Shown: piece after piece, positions 26,166 through 34,834 of the stretch | Numbering within the stretch: the first letter of the stretch is position 1 | Layout: every line of letters begins with the position of its first letter | Assembly (NCBI RefSeq): GCF_022354825.1 | Contig: NZ_CP031168.1 | Coordinates: 1,365,501-1,429,500, forward strand | Origin: Paenibacillus sp. H1-7 | GTDB taxonomy: Bacteria; Bacillota; Bacilli; Paenibacillales; NBRC-103111 | Direction of reading: 5' to 3' | DNA length: 64,000 nt | Notes under the pieces: generated by a model | Database searches by the model: none | What the model saw: the letters and a program-made list of their open reading frames with translations, nothing else | What the model was told of the DNA's origin: nothing | Translations under genes and position numbers: made by a program

Positions 26166-27266
26166 CTACCTCCCTTTGGCTCTTGGTGCCCGGATTCCGG
26201 CAGCCAAGCAGCAGAGCCAAATGAGAAGCGGGATGACGACGTTGAATGTTAATAGATCCGGTGACAGCGAAAAACGGTTGAAATGATTCGTTTCGGTCGT
26301 CTTCGGCCAGGACCAGAGGGTATACAGAGCAGTGAGCAGACCGATCGCAGGCAAGAAGGGCCTGGTATTCTTGATGCGGCAGGAATGGACGAAGCAGTGC
26401 CAGGAGCAAAACATGAAAATCGACATTTTGATATACATGGTGCTGATCCATAAGGAAATAAACAGAACGTCGATCCGTTCCATTAAATTGCCTAGCTTCA
26501 GGATCCCGACCATATTAAACGTCGGATACGCCAATATGGTGATTAGCTCGGGACCGAAAATGACGATGGCGGCGACTACGAACAGAAGCAGTTCGATCCC
26601 GGAAGCGATCACGCTCCATATCCCGATAAGAGAGGCATGCTCCGGATGTTTCAAATAAGGCAGCAATACGAGCAGTATGGCGACTTCCGACAGCCAGGCG
26701 GTCGGCGGAATGCTCCCATGAATGATACTTCGAATCGAATGCTCGCCTATAGGCAGAAGAAACGGAAGCTGCACTTTGTTCAAGAGCAAGATGATGGTGA
26801 CCAGAATCGTCAAAAACGTAATGAGAGAAATGATCATATTGATTCTGGCTATAACCTCGATCCCGTGGTTCGCGGAATACAACATGACCAAAAGCGCAAC
26901 TGTGATTATTGCGTAGGCGGGAGTCCGCGTCAGCACATTTTCCGACATAAAGTTAATAAACTGACGGATAATAATCGTTTCGTTCGTGAAATAGTAGAAG
27001 GCAAGAATGAGCCCGAACAGCGATCCGGCCAAGCGGCCTAACCGGCTGTCCAGCCAGTCTATCAGCAGCATTCCCGGATTCATACTGCATATCGCTCCAA
27101 TGAGCCAGGCAATCAATACGGCTGCCGCAATAGCCAGCAGGATCGACAGCCAGGCGTCCTGGCCTGAGGATTCGACTACAATGCTGGGAACGGTCAATAT
27201 GAAGGTAGGGGTAATGGAGCTCATGATCAGCATAATGCATTGAATGGAAGTTATTTTTTGTACCAT
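26166..27266 (-). CDS. Spore germination permease-like B subunit (first GerB)
   Basis: 366 residues with about ten membrane segments and the GerAB/ArcD/ProY signature region (TPTFILTVPSIVVESSGQDA, then SRLGRLAGSLFGLILAFYYF). It is directly followed by gerC. Together with gerA upstream it forms the canonical A-B-C order. It differs strongly from the second B subunit at 23573, so the two probably recognise different ligands or act in alternative complexes. Confidence 0.95.
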   Translation of the reverse strand: MVQKITSIQCIMLIMSSITPTFILTVPSIVVESSGQDAWLSILLAIAAAVLIAWLIGAICSMNPGMLLIDWLDSRLGRLAGSLFGLILAFYYFTNETIIIRQFINFMSENVLTRTPAYAIITVALLVMLYSANHGIEVIARINMIISLITFLTILVTIILLLNKVQLPFLLPIGEHSIRSIIHGSIPPTAWLSEVAILLVLLPYLKHPEHASLIGIWSVIASGIELLLFVVAAIVIFGPELITILAYPTFNMVGILKLGNLMERIDVLFISLWISTMYIKMSIFMFCSWHCFVHSCRIKNTRPFLPAIGLLTALYTLWSWPKTTETNHFNRFSLSPDLLTFNVVIPLLIWLCCLAAGIRAPRAKGR

Positions 27267-27345
27267 AAGTTAGTTACCCTGCCTCCTTACAGAACGGATC
27301 TGCATCGTCTCGTTCCCTTTCCATAATCGTAGCCGATGTACCCTG

Positions 27346-28965
27346 TCAGCTGTTGTTGTCATCGGGTGGAGACGGCTTGTGCATCCTGGGCTGCCTGTTC
27401 TGGTTCTGCGATAAAAAGAGGGGACGCTTGACCATCGCCCACCAAGGCACGCGAATAAAAATATCTTTCAAATTACCCGGAATCAAAGGAGAAATAGGAG
27501 CCAAATACGGCGCTCCGAACGACCGCAAGCCAGCCAAATGAATAAGCACCACCATCAAGCCGGACATAATGCCGAACAGTCCGAGCGTTGCGGCCAGAAG
27601 CATCAAAGTAAACCGGATCAGCCTTGCCGCAGCCGACATATTTACGGAAGGAATAACGAAGCTGGCGATCGCCGTGAACGATACGACGATAACCATGGCG
27701 GCCGACACGAGCCCGGCCTGTACCGCCGCTTGCCCGAGCACCAAAGCCCCGACGATGGAGATCGCCGAGCCGATAACGCGCGGCATGCGGACTCCCGCTT
27801 CCCGCAGTACCTCGAACGTAATTTCCATCAGCATGGCCTCCAGCAGAGCGGGAAAAGGCACGCCTTCCCTTTGGGCGGCAAGACTGATGAGGAGAGTAGC
27901 GGGCAGCATCTCCTGATGGAACGTTGTCGTGGCAATATAGAGCGACGGGAGCAGCATGGCGACGATGAACGAGACGAAGCGGATGATTCTCAAGAATGAC
28001 GCGATATCGTATCGCTGATAATAGTCCTCGCTGGACTGGAAAAATTTGAAAAAGGTAAAAGGAGCTATCAAGACAAAGGGCGTTCCGTCGACAATGATGA
28101 CAATCTGCCCCTCCAGCAAAGCGGCTGCCGCGGTATCGGGCCGTTCCGTATTTTGTATGGTCGGGAACGGACTGAAGGTGGAGTCCTGGATCAGCTCCTC
28201 GATATAGCCGCTCTCCAGAATGCCGTCGATTTGAATCGCATCCAGCCGCTTATGAACCTCTTCCACATAGCGATTTTTTACAACACCCTTTAAATATAGG
28301 ATAGCGACATTCGTATGCGTCTGCTTGCCGATCAATTTGGTATCGATGCGAAGATCGGGCGATTTGATCTTTCGCCGGATCAACGCCGTGTTGGTCCGCA
28401 AATTTTCGGTAAAGCCTTCCTTGGGACCGCGGATGACCGTCTGGGTGCTCGGCTCCTCGACACCGCGCATTTCTCCGCCGATCGTATCGGCCGAAATGGC
28501 CAGGCGGTTCCCTTGAACCATAACGATCGTCGCGCCATTAAACATGCAGATGAGAAGCGACTCCATATCTTCGATTTCACGAAGGCCGCCGACGGTTAAT
28601 TTCCGGTTCAGGAGCGACTGGTAGAAGCCGGCTGCGTTCATGGGTGAACCGGCCTCCAACTCGATTTGCTGGAACAACTCCGCGATCATGTGCTGTAAGG
28701 CGACGGTATCTACCAGCCCGTCAATATAAGCCAGCGCAAGGCGCAGGTCCGGTCTTTGGGGATGGCTCAAATGTCGCAGGATTAGATCCGGACTGGCTTC
28801 CAGCCGGGTTCGAATCCATTCCACATTCGCGTCCAGATCCATGGATAGCAGAGGCATCTGCTGCGCCTGACCGCCGGTCGGAGAGGGATCGTTCCCCGGT
28901 TGTTGCTGCTGTTGCTGTTGTTGATGTATGCGACGATGAGTCAGCCACTTTCTGAAGATTCCCAT
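27346..28965 (-). CDS. Spore germination A subunit (GerA family)
   Basis: 539 residues. A hydrophilic N-terminal part contains a Gln run near residues 15-22, then the folded cytosolic domain (RHLSHPQRPDLRLALAYIDG). The C-terminal half has the membrane segments and the family stretch GTPFVLIAPFTFFKFFQSSEDYY. ATG 28965 follows GAGGT; upstream in-frame codons are not supported. It is the first gene of the operon. Family knowledge: transcribed in the forespore by sigma-G; I could not fix a convincing sigma-G promoter in the 100 bp upstream. Confidence 0.95.
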   Translation of the reverse strand: MGIFRKWLTHRRIHQQQQQQQQPGNDPSPTGGQAQQMPLLSMDLDANVEWIRTRLEASPDLILRHLSHPQRPDLRLALAYIDGLVDTVALQHMIAELFQQIELEAGSPMNAAGFYQSLLNRKLTVGGLREIEDMESLLICMFNGATIVMVQGNRLAISADTIGGEMRGVEEPSTQTVIRGPKEGFTENLRTNTALIRRKIKSPDLRIDTKLIGKQTHTNVAILYLKGVVKNRYVEEVHKRLDAIQIDGILESGYIEELIQDSTFSPFPTIQNTERPDTAAAALLEGQIVIIVDGTPFVLIAPFTFFKFFQSSEDYYQRYDIASFLRIIRFVSFIVAMLLPSLYIATTTFHQEMLPATLLISLAAQREGVPFPALLEAMLMEITFEVLREAGVRMPRVIGSAISIVGALVLGQAAVQAGLVSAAMVIVVSFTAIASFVIPSVNMSAAARLIRFTLMLLAATLGLFGIMSGLMVVLIHLAGLRSFGAPYLAPISPLIPGNLKDIFIRVPWWAMVKRPLFLSQNQNRQPRMHKPSPPDDNNS

Positions 28966-29070
28966 AAGTACCTCATAATTGGTAAAACGATGTACCCTTA
29001 CTATTACCAAAATTCGCTATTCCATGCATGGCTAGAGCGCTTGCTTCCTGGGGAAGGGTCAAGTGGGCAC

Positions 29071-29104
29071 AAAAAAAGCCTGCGAAGATATTCTTCGTCA
29101 GGCT
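29071..29104 (-). terminator. Terminator for the small HPP-like membrane protein gene
   Basis: On the minus strand AGCCTGACGAAGA/TCTTCGCAGGCT forms a strong stem followed by seven T residues, 25 bp after that gene's stop. Confidence 0.85.
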
Positions 29105-29128
29105 GATATTGGGTCGGCTATGTAAAGC

Positions 29129-29626
29129 TTAGTTCCCGCTCTCCACAGAGCTGTCCTTTCGTTTCCATAGCTGTCTTGGCACGTATCGGAGGACCGTTGT
29201 CGCAATAGCTGCCCCTGCAAGCTCAACGAGAGAAAGAACGAGCAGCAGTCCGCTTAAAGAAACGAGAACCGCGAGCGGAAGCGTCCAAATATGATCCGGC
29301 TGTGCGAAAAATGGAACAAGCGCAATGGCCAGAACGGGTGGTGCGTTCAGCTGAAGCTTGCGGATCAAAATAATCGTGATGAGTGTCGCTGCAAAAAACG
29401 AGAGCATTCCTGTATGAGATAAGTATAAGGCCGAGCTGACCACCGATGCCGCACAAGCGCCGGCAATGAGCTTGATGAAGTCTTTCAAGGAAAAGCTCCG
29501 GCTAATGAATAGATAAGAGAAAGCGCCGAGAGTAGGGTAGAAAATCATCTTGATATCCGGTATATGACGGGAAATCCAATAAATCAGCAGCAAATAAAAG
29601 CATATGACCCATGTTTTCAGATTCAC
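29129..29626 (-). CDS. HPP-like integral membrane protein
   Basis: 165 residues, five or six hydrophobic segments, a short N-terminus and a basic C-terminal tail. The segments IKMIFYPTLGAFSYLFISR and APPVLAIALVPFF resemble the HPP family (some members take part in nitrite transport in plastids and cyanobacteria), but the match is weak. It is monocistronic with its own terminator. It lies just upstream of, and in the same direction as, the germination operon, and shares no overlap with it. Function unknown. Confidence 0.72.
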   Translation of the reverse strand: MNLKTWVICFYLLLIYWISRHIPDIKMIFYPTLGAFSYLFISRSFSLKDFIKLIAGACAASVVSSALYLSHTGMLSFFAATLITIILIRKLQLNAPPVLAIALVPFFAQPDHIWTLPLAVLVSLSGLLLVLSLVELAGAAIATTVLRYVPRQLWKRKDSSVESGN

Positions 29627-29745
29627 GCGGTATTTCGTCCTTTACATGTGAAGTTGAAGCGGGCACCATCCTCGAGGCATCGGGGAAGCGCACAGCCATG
29701 GACCATGTTACTACGAGACGTCCCGTTCGTCAATCATTAGAATAA

Positions 29746-30579
29746 TCAGGAATGCTGTTTTCGGTACCGTCCCGGCGGCACGCCGACGATTCGTTTGAAC
29801 ATGCGGATGAAATTCGAATAATCGTTAAAGCCCGACAGCTCGCAAGCATCGGTAACGTTATGGCCCTCGTACAGCAGCTTTTTCGCGCGGGCGATTCGCT
29901 TGAGCAGAATATATTCGTGAATCGTGCTTCCCGTGCTTTGACGGAACAGCCGGCTCAAATAGTAGCGGTTCATAAAAAATTGCTGCTCCAGCGCCTCCAG
30001 CGACAAATCATAATCCAAGTGGTGATCGATATAATCGAGAATGGGGGCCAGCTTCTCCGGTACGACCGATGCGGGCAGCGGAGATTGGTTGTGCCGGAAC
30101 GCGCGGTTAAGCAGGACGAGCAGCTCGATCATATACGTGGCCAGCAGCAGATCCGATCCGTCCGCCGGCTGGCGGAACAGGCAGTCCATCTTGTGGAACA
30201 GGCTGAACAGCTCATCCTGCTGGTGGGGAAGCAGATGAATTTTATTTTGCTCGCCCAGCGGGCGGTTCACGAAGCAGTCCAGCAGGTCGAAGGAGAAGGC
30301 GGAGGTCAGCTGCCGAATCGTTTCCGGATCGAAATGAATGACGATGTTTTCGTAAGGCTCGTCCGAGCGGAAGGTTGCCTTGTGCAGCTCCCGGTTGTTC
30401 ATGATGAGCAGGTCACCGTATGCGAGCGGATATACATTTTTCTCGATGAAATAGTGGACGTCGCCGGACAGAAAAAAATAAATTTCAAACCGGTCGTGAA
30501 GGTGAAAATCCATTTTGGGCGGCTGTTCGGTTCGCCGGTGGATGTAATGGATTCCTTTCATTTCGTGATGGATTCGCAT
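29746..30579 (-). CDS. AraC-family transcriptional regulator
   Basis: 277 residues. The N-terminal cupin-like sensor domain has HLHDRFEIYFFLSGDVHYFIE. The C-terminal double helix-turn-helix has SLEALEQQFFMNRYYLSRLF and DACELSGFNDYSNFIRMFKR with the closing GVPPGRYRKQ. ATG 30579 follows GGAGGTG. It is divergent from a Gfo/Idh/MocA dehydrogenase with a 146-bp shared promoter region, the usual arrangement for a sugar-responsive activator and its target. Confidence 0.95.
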   Translation of the reverse strand: MRIHHEMKGIHYIHRRTEQPPKMDFHLHDRFEIYFFLSGDVHYFIEKNVYPLAYGDLLIMNNRELHKATFRSDEPYENIVIHFDPETIRQLTSAFSFDLLDCFVNRPLGEQNKIHLLPHQQDELFSLFHKMDCLFRQPADGSDLLLATYMIELLVLLNRAFRHNQSPLPASVVPEKLAPILDYIDHHLDYDLSLEALEQQFFMNRYYLSRLFRQSTGSTIHEYILLKRIARAKKLLYEGHNVTDACELSGFNDYSNFIRMFKRIVGVPPGRYRKQHS

Positions 30580-30725
30580 CGGTGCCCACCTCCGGATAAA
30601 AAGTCAAAAAAAGCAATAAAAACGGCAATTGAAGCAAGGAATTTGTTTTTATTATACTTCATTATAAAATGGAAATGAAAGCGTGTCTCAGGATGCGCCT
30701 AATTACTACGAAATCAGGTGAAACC

Positions 30726-31745
30726 ATGAAATCATTGGGAACAGCCGTTATCGGCTGCGGGTCTATCTCAAGCGTCCATTTGAAAGCGATCGCAGGTTTG
30801 GAGCTGGCAGAGCTTAAAGCAGTCGTCGACATTAATGAAGAATTGGCGAAAAAGACAGCCGAGACGTACGGCTGCGATTATTACACCGACTACAAAGAGA
30901 TGCTGCAACGTGATGATATCCAGGTGGTCCACATTTGTACGGGTCACTATTTGCATGCCCCAATGACCGTGGATGCCCTGAAGGCGGGCAAGCATGTGTT
31001 GACGGAGAAGCCGATGGCGGAGAACAAAGCGTCAGCTCATACGATGCTCGACGCGGCGGAAGAGAATAAAGACGTGCAGCTCGGCGTTATTTTCCAAAAC
31101 CGGTACAACCCTTCGTCCATCCGCATGAAGCAAGCGGTCGATTCGGGAGAATTCGGCAAGCTGCTGTGCATGAAAGGTCTTGTCACGTGGTCGCGGACTC
31201 CCGCATACTACGAGACGGAATGGAAAGGCAAATGGGCTACGGAAGGCGGGGGCGTGCTGATCAATCAGGCGATCCATACGCTGGACCTGCTGCATTGGCT
31301 CGGAGGAGACGTGGCCAGCATCAAAGGGAGTATTTCCAACGATTCGCTGGAAGGAGTCATCGAGGTGGAGGACACCGCTCACGCGCATATCGAATTCCGA
31401 AACGGCGTGAAGGCGATCTTCTACGCGACGAATGCTTACGGCAGAAGCACTCCGGTTGAGGTCGAGGTTATTTTCGAGAAGGCGACTCTGCAGCTGCGCG
31501 GCGATACGCTGTATTTGCTGCAAGGAGATACGAGCACCGTTCTGGCCGAGCCGGTCAAAAACGACTTGGGCGAGAAAGCGTACTGGGGCGTCAGCCATCA
31601 GTTCCAGATTCGAGATTTCTATGCGCATCTGCTCGAAGGCAAGCATTTCTGGATCGACGGACCGGAAGGCTACAAGGCGTTCCGCCTGGTTATGGATATT
31701 TATGAGTCCTCCAAGCTCGGACAAAGAATCAATTACACGGAATAA
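30726..31745 (+). CDS. Gfo/Idh/MocA-family oxidoreductase
   Basis: 339 residues. The Rossmann motif is VIGCGSISSVH near the N-terminus and the nicotinamide-side motif is EKPMAENKASA near 95. The C-terminal beta-sheet domain starts at GVIFQNRYNP, and HTLDLLHWLGGD carries the conserved substrate-site His-Asp pair. ATG 30726 follows AGGTGA; earlier in-frame ATGs lack sites. Family knowledge: NAD(P)-dependent oxidation of sugars, inositols or glycosides. The divergent AraC regulator suggests sugar induction; the substrate is unknown. Confidence 0.94.
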   Translation: MKSLGTAVIGCGSISSVHLKAIAGLELAELKAVVDINEELAKKTAETYGCDYYTDYKEMLQRDDIQVVHICTGHYLHAPMTVDALKAGKHVLTEKPMAENKASAHTMLDAAEENKDVQLGVIFQNRYNPSSIRMKQAVDSGEFGKLLCMKGLVTWSRTPAYYETEWKGKWATEGGGVLINQAIHTLDLLHWLGGDVASIKGSISNDSLEGVIEVEDTAHAHIEFRNGVKAIFYATNAYGRSTPVEVEVIFEKATLQLRGDTLYLLQGDTSTVLAEPVKNDLGEKAYWGVSHQFQIRDFYAHLLEGKHFWIDGPEGYKAFRLVMDIYESSKLGQRINYTE

Positions 31746-31768
31746 CGAATGGTTCCGTTTCATACGAG

Positions 31769-31810
31769 ACAGTCTGTTGGCGCAGTCCTGCGTCGGCAGG
31801 CTGTTTTTTT
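31769..31810 (+). terminator. Terminator after the oxidoreductase
   Basis: ACAGTCTG (31769-31776) pairs with CAGGCTGT with one wobble. An inner CGCAG/CTGCG stem and eight T residues follow. Confidence 0.85.
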
Positions 31811-31986
31811 GTTGTTCAGGAAATGGTGCAAAGCTTTTTTTCCGGGCTTCTTAGCCGGTCATCGCTTTGCGAGACTGTTCAAGCTGAAATATCCATTCAT
31901 TGCCTGCTCCATTCATGGAGACCGCTGCGCTCAAGGTTTCATACCTTAGTAGTACAAGCGGGAAAAAGGAGGAGGGGCGATAGAAG

Positions 31987-33048
31987 GTGATCGAAGAATA
32001 TGTGCTGAACGTGTGCTTCCTGCTTACGTTCTTATTTGTGTACGCAAAATGGTTCATATGCCGCCCCCTCACCGCCGCTTCACCTTTCCCCGTCCGACAG
32101 AAGGCAGCCATCGTTATCGTTGTGTTTGGCGCACTGCTTTTTCCACTCGCTTGGATCGATTGGAGCGCGGATGATCCGCTTAGCATGGACTTGAACCATG
32201 CGCTTGCGGCGCTCGCCGCTCTAATCGGCGGCATGGCAAGCAGCGCGGCAGCGTGCTTAGCCGTTTTGCGCCGGATCGATGCGATCAGGAATCGGCTTAT
32301 GCTGAATGAACACCGCATGCTGAGAGATATGGAGCTGGCGAGACGGATTCAGCAATCGGTGCTGCCTGCCGCCGCAGAGAGTGCTTGCATTACCATCAAG
32401 GGGCTCCACATTCCGTCCGGACAGGTGTCGGGAGACATGTACATGTGGCGGCTGGTTCAGGGCGATAAGGCGCTCATTATTTTGACCGATGTCATGGGTC
32501 ATGGTGTCTCATCCTCCCTGGTCAGCATGTACATTCACGCTTATTTGCAGTCGATGCCGGAGAATGTGATCGATCCTGTCGATATCGTGAAGCAGCTGAA
32601 CATGCGGTTATGCGGACTGTTCCAAACAGAAGCCGAAGGCGGAGGGGCTATGTATTGTACAGCCGTATGCTTGCTGGCGGATGCCCGGAGACGGCAGGTG
32701 GAATATGTGAATGCGGGCCATCCTTACGGCATGATGCTTAGCGACGGCGAATCGTTTGACGAGCTGGTACAAGGCGGGATGACGCTAGGCATTGATGCGA
32801 AGGCCGATTTTCAAAGGGGGACGGCCGCATTCAGACGCAATGCCCGGATCATTTTATTTACCGACGGCTTGTTCGAAGTGTACGGCGCGTCTCCCGCGGC
32901 AACGTCACAACGAATGAGAGAGCTGCTGGAAGCGTGCGGCGGTTTGGATACAGATTGTCTCATCAGGGAGCTGGCTAATGAACTGAGCCAAGGATCCCAT
33001 ATGCCTGACGATATATGCGTTATCGCACTGGATATAAAAGAAGCGTGA
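31987..33048 (+). CDS. Membrane-bound SpoIIE/RsbU-type PP2C phosphatase
   Basis: 353 residues. Three hydrophobic segments (about 5-24, 37-56 and 70-93) precede a helical linker with the RsbU-like motif MELARRIQQSVLP near 118. The PP2C domain has SGDMYMW, LTDVMGHGVSSSL, GGMTLGID, LFTDGLFEVYG and MPDDICV. In SGDMYMW the second Asp of the common GDxxD motif is absent. A GTG start at 31987 follows GGAGGAGGGG. Family knowledge: such phosphatases dephosphorylate STAS anti-anti-sigma proteins, and one (33577) lies two genes downstream. The operon is gene order phosphatase-kinase-STAS-membrane protein. Confidence 0.92.
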   Translation: MIEEYVLNVCFLLTFLFVYAKWFICRPLTAASPFPVRQKAAIVIVVFGALLFPLAWIDWSADDPLSMDLNHALAALAALIGGMASSAAACLAVLRRIDAIRNRLMLNEHRMLRDMELARRIQQSVLPAAAESACITIKGLHIPSGQVSGDMYMWRLVQGDKALIILTDVMGHGVSSSLVSMYIHAYLQSMPENVIDPVDIVKQLNMRLCGLFQTEAEGGGAMYCTAVCLLADARRRQVEYVNAGHPYGMMLSDGESFDELVQGGMTLGIDAKADFQRGTAAFRRNARIILFTDGLFEVYGASPAATSQRMRELLEACGGLDTDCLIRELANELSQGSHMPDDICVIALDIKEA

Positions 33049-33095
33049 TGATGGAGAAGTCCATAAGCCTATAGGGAGTAAAAGGAGTGAGTAAC

Positions 33096-33614
33096 ATGGT
33101 CTTCATGATGATTGAAAGCCAGCCGTCGCAGAAATTCATCGATTTATCGGATGAAATGACGGAGAGCTTTCTGAAGTATACGGGAGTAGCCCAATACCGC
33201 AAGCTGTGCTTTGCCGTCCATGAATTGGTCATCAACGCAGTCGAGGCTGCCATGCATCACCAGCATGTCCAGCTGCGCGAAGGCAGAGAAGGCACAGGGA
33301 GGGAAGACGGGAGGACTGGGGAGATGTCCGGCTGCACCGTATCCGTGCGGATGGAGCTGAACGAGGGGGACATCGTCATTACCATTACTAACAATGCATG
33401 CCGGCACGCAGGGCAGACGATCGGCAGAAGAAGTCAAATGAAGCTGGAGGAACTGCTGTATGAGGAAAGGGGGAGAGGGCTTCTCCTCGCTAAACGGTTG
33501 TCCGACCAGTTGACCTATGAGCAGGACGATAGCGGGAGGATGACGATTGAGCTTAGAAAGAAGGGAGGTAATCAATATGAAGGGACCTGCGTACAACCCG
33601 AAGGGCAAGGATAG
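33096..33614 (+). CDS. RsbW-like ATP-binding regulator (anti-sigma-type HATPase)
   Basis: 172 residues of the GHKL fold: N-box AVHELVINAVEAAMHH near 43 and G2 segment RGRGLLLAKRL near 134. The G1 position reads ITITNNACRH, without the usual D-x-G-x-G, and a charged low-complexity insert (REGREGTGREDGRTGE) sits between strands. ATP binding may therefore be altered. ATG 33096 follows AAAGGAG by 8 bp; GTG 33087 is less likely. Its 3' end overlaps the STAS gene by 38 bp. Family knowledge: these kinases phosphorylate the STAS partner and sequester an output protein. Confidence 0.86.
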   Translation: MVFMMIESQPSQKFIDLSDEMTESFLKYTGVAQYRKLCFAVHELVINAVEAAMHHQHVQLREGREGTGREDGRTGEMSGCTVSVRMELNEGDIVITITNNACRHAGQTIGRRSQMKLEELLYEERGRGLLLAKRLSDQLTYEQDDSGRMTIELRKKGGNQYEGTCVQPEGQG

Positions 33615-33972
33615 GGAGCAGCTTCATATTAGCGAGACGTCCGTAGGAGCGTACCAGCATTTCATGCTGTCGGGGAAGCTGACGTACGGCAATGACGGCA
33701 AGGCCAAGGAATGGCTGGGACGCCTCGTGAAGCCGTGTGAAGGCTACATTTTGGATCTGACGGAACTTACATTAATTGACAGTACTGGGCTAGGCGTGCT
33801 CATTTATTTCAAGAAAAGCTTCGACAAGGGGCAAGGCCGGCTGGTCGTCATCCTGCGGGATGAGCTGATGAAAGAGCTCGCAGCCATCGCCAAGCTGCAT
33901 TTGGTTATTCCGTTATGCTCCGATCTAGAGGAGGCCGTCCGGCTTCTGGACAGTAAAAGACAAGAAGAATAA
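33577..33972 (+). CDS. STAS-domain anti-anti-sigma factor (RsbV/SpoIIAA-like)
   Basis: 131 residues with an extended N-terminus of about 25 residues and the STAS core FMLSGKLTYG ... GYILDLTELTLIDSTGLGVLI. The Ser in IDSTGLG is at the known phosphorylation position. ATG 33577 follows GGGAGGT and lies inside the end of the kinase gene, so translation is coupled. In a partner switch it would be phosphorylated by the upstream HATPase and released by the PP2C phosphatase. Confidence 0.92.
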   Translation: MKGPAYNPKGKDREQLHISETSVGAYQHFMLSGKLTYGNDGKAKEWLGRLVKPCEGYILDLTELTLIDSTGLGVLIYFKKSFDKGQGRLVVILRDELMKELAAIAKLHLVIPLCSDLEEAVRLLDSKRQEE

Positions 33973-33999
33973 ATCGAACAGCCGAAAGGAGGGAGGGAG

Positions 34000-34737
34000 A
34001 TGAATCTTTGGCATGCTTTGATTGAAAAAATAAGCAAGAAAGACATGATTTACGGCTTTATCGTCTTTGATCTGATCATTGTCGTTATTACCGTCATGTC
34101 GTGGAAGTTCGATACGGCAAGAGAGCTTATCGATCAGATTACGTTCGGTTCGGCTTTGACGACGATCATGCTGGCCGTAGTAGCTATGATCTATTCCTAT
34201 ATTCAGGCCTTCGAGGCGTCTACGCATAATACGCTAGTCCGGCAAGCGCTGAATCAAATCAGCGATAAAGTGGAGGAGTTCAGCAAGATGAAGGACGAGT
34301 TGATTACCCTCCGCCACGATACCAAAACGTACAACGAGCATATTCTGGAATCGCTGAACCGGTTCGTGGAGGAGGCGTCCACTCATGTAGATTCTATCTT
34401 TGAGGTGCTCCGCGAGCGGGGGCTGGACGTGCCGGAGGAAGTGGAGAAGGATATATCTCTTGCATACCGCGACAAGTTCAATAGCGAGCTGTCGGACATC
34501 CGGTCCCGGTTCTTGCTCGACAAGGAAAAGCGGCTGATCAGGGAGCTCATTGCTTTGATTCAGAACAGCTTTCAAAGCGGCTATGAAGTCACACTGCTGG
34601 AAATCGTCGACCTGCTTGTGTATAAAGGAGTGGAATTCGAGGGAACGGATCTGATCGACGCCTTGTCCGCACTGGAGAGGAGCGGGCTGGTGCGCTTGAC
34701 CGATACGCAAAGAGGGAAGGCGATACAAATTATGTAG
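34000..34737 (+). CDS. Two-helix membrane protein with coiled coil, partner-switch operon
   Basis: 245 residues. Two hydrophobic segments (about 15-34 and 50-67) form an N-terminal hairpin. A long helical, charged region (about 70-165) with coiled-coil character follows, then a C-terminal segment (about 185-245) that could be a winged helix (LLEIVDLLVYKGVEFEG, ALERSGLVRLTDTQRGK). ATG 34000 has an AAAGGAGGGAGG site 27 bp after the STAS gene. I do not recognise the family. Its place as last gene of the operon suggests that it is the sensor or the output of the switch, with no sigma factor present. That is an inference. Confidence 0.85.
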   Translation: MNLWHALIEKISKKDMIYGFIVFDLIIVVITVMSWKFDTARELIDQITFGSALTTIMLAVVAMIYSYIQAFEASTHNTLVRQALNQISDKVEEFSKMKDELITLRHDTKTYNEHILESLNRFVEEASTHVDSIFEVLRERGLDVPEEVEKDISLAYRDKFNSELSDIRSRFLLDKEKRLIRELIALIQNSFQSGYEVTLLEIVDLLVYKGVEFEGTDLIDALSALERSGLVRLTDTQRGKAIQIM

Positions 34738-34740
34738 CAT

Positions 34741-34795
34741 AAAAAAAGCAGCTCCCGTTAAGTCCCCGGTTGGAGGAGCGGGAGCTGCTTCTTCT
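34741..34795. terminator. Bidirectional terminator between partner-switch operon and hydrolase
   Basis: AGCAGCTCCCG (34747-34757) pairs with CGGGAGCTGCT (34779-34789), with A run before and T-rich tract after. It separates two convergent genes. Confidence 0.85.
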
Positions 34796-34834
34796 GCTTC
34801 TGCTTAGGCAATGCTTCGACGTACAAGCCGATCG

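Noticed and set aside
27538..27999. Open frame opposite the gerA gene with His/Asn/Asp-rich composition
   Set aside because: Composition and position show an antisense shadow of gerA; no start signal.
28966..29070. Sigma-G promoter in front of the germination operon
   Set aside because: AT-rich candidates exist (near GGAATA on the minus strand), but none has both the -35 and the -10 element at 17-18 bp spacing.
30660..30700. cre-like sequence ATGAAAGCGTGTCTCA before the Gfo/Idh gene
   Set aside because: The left half fits the consensus, but the right half misses three fixed positions.
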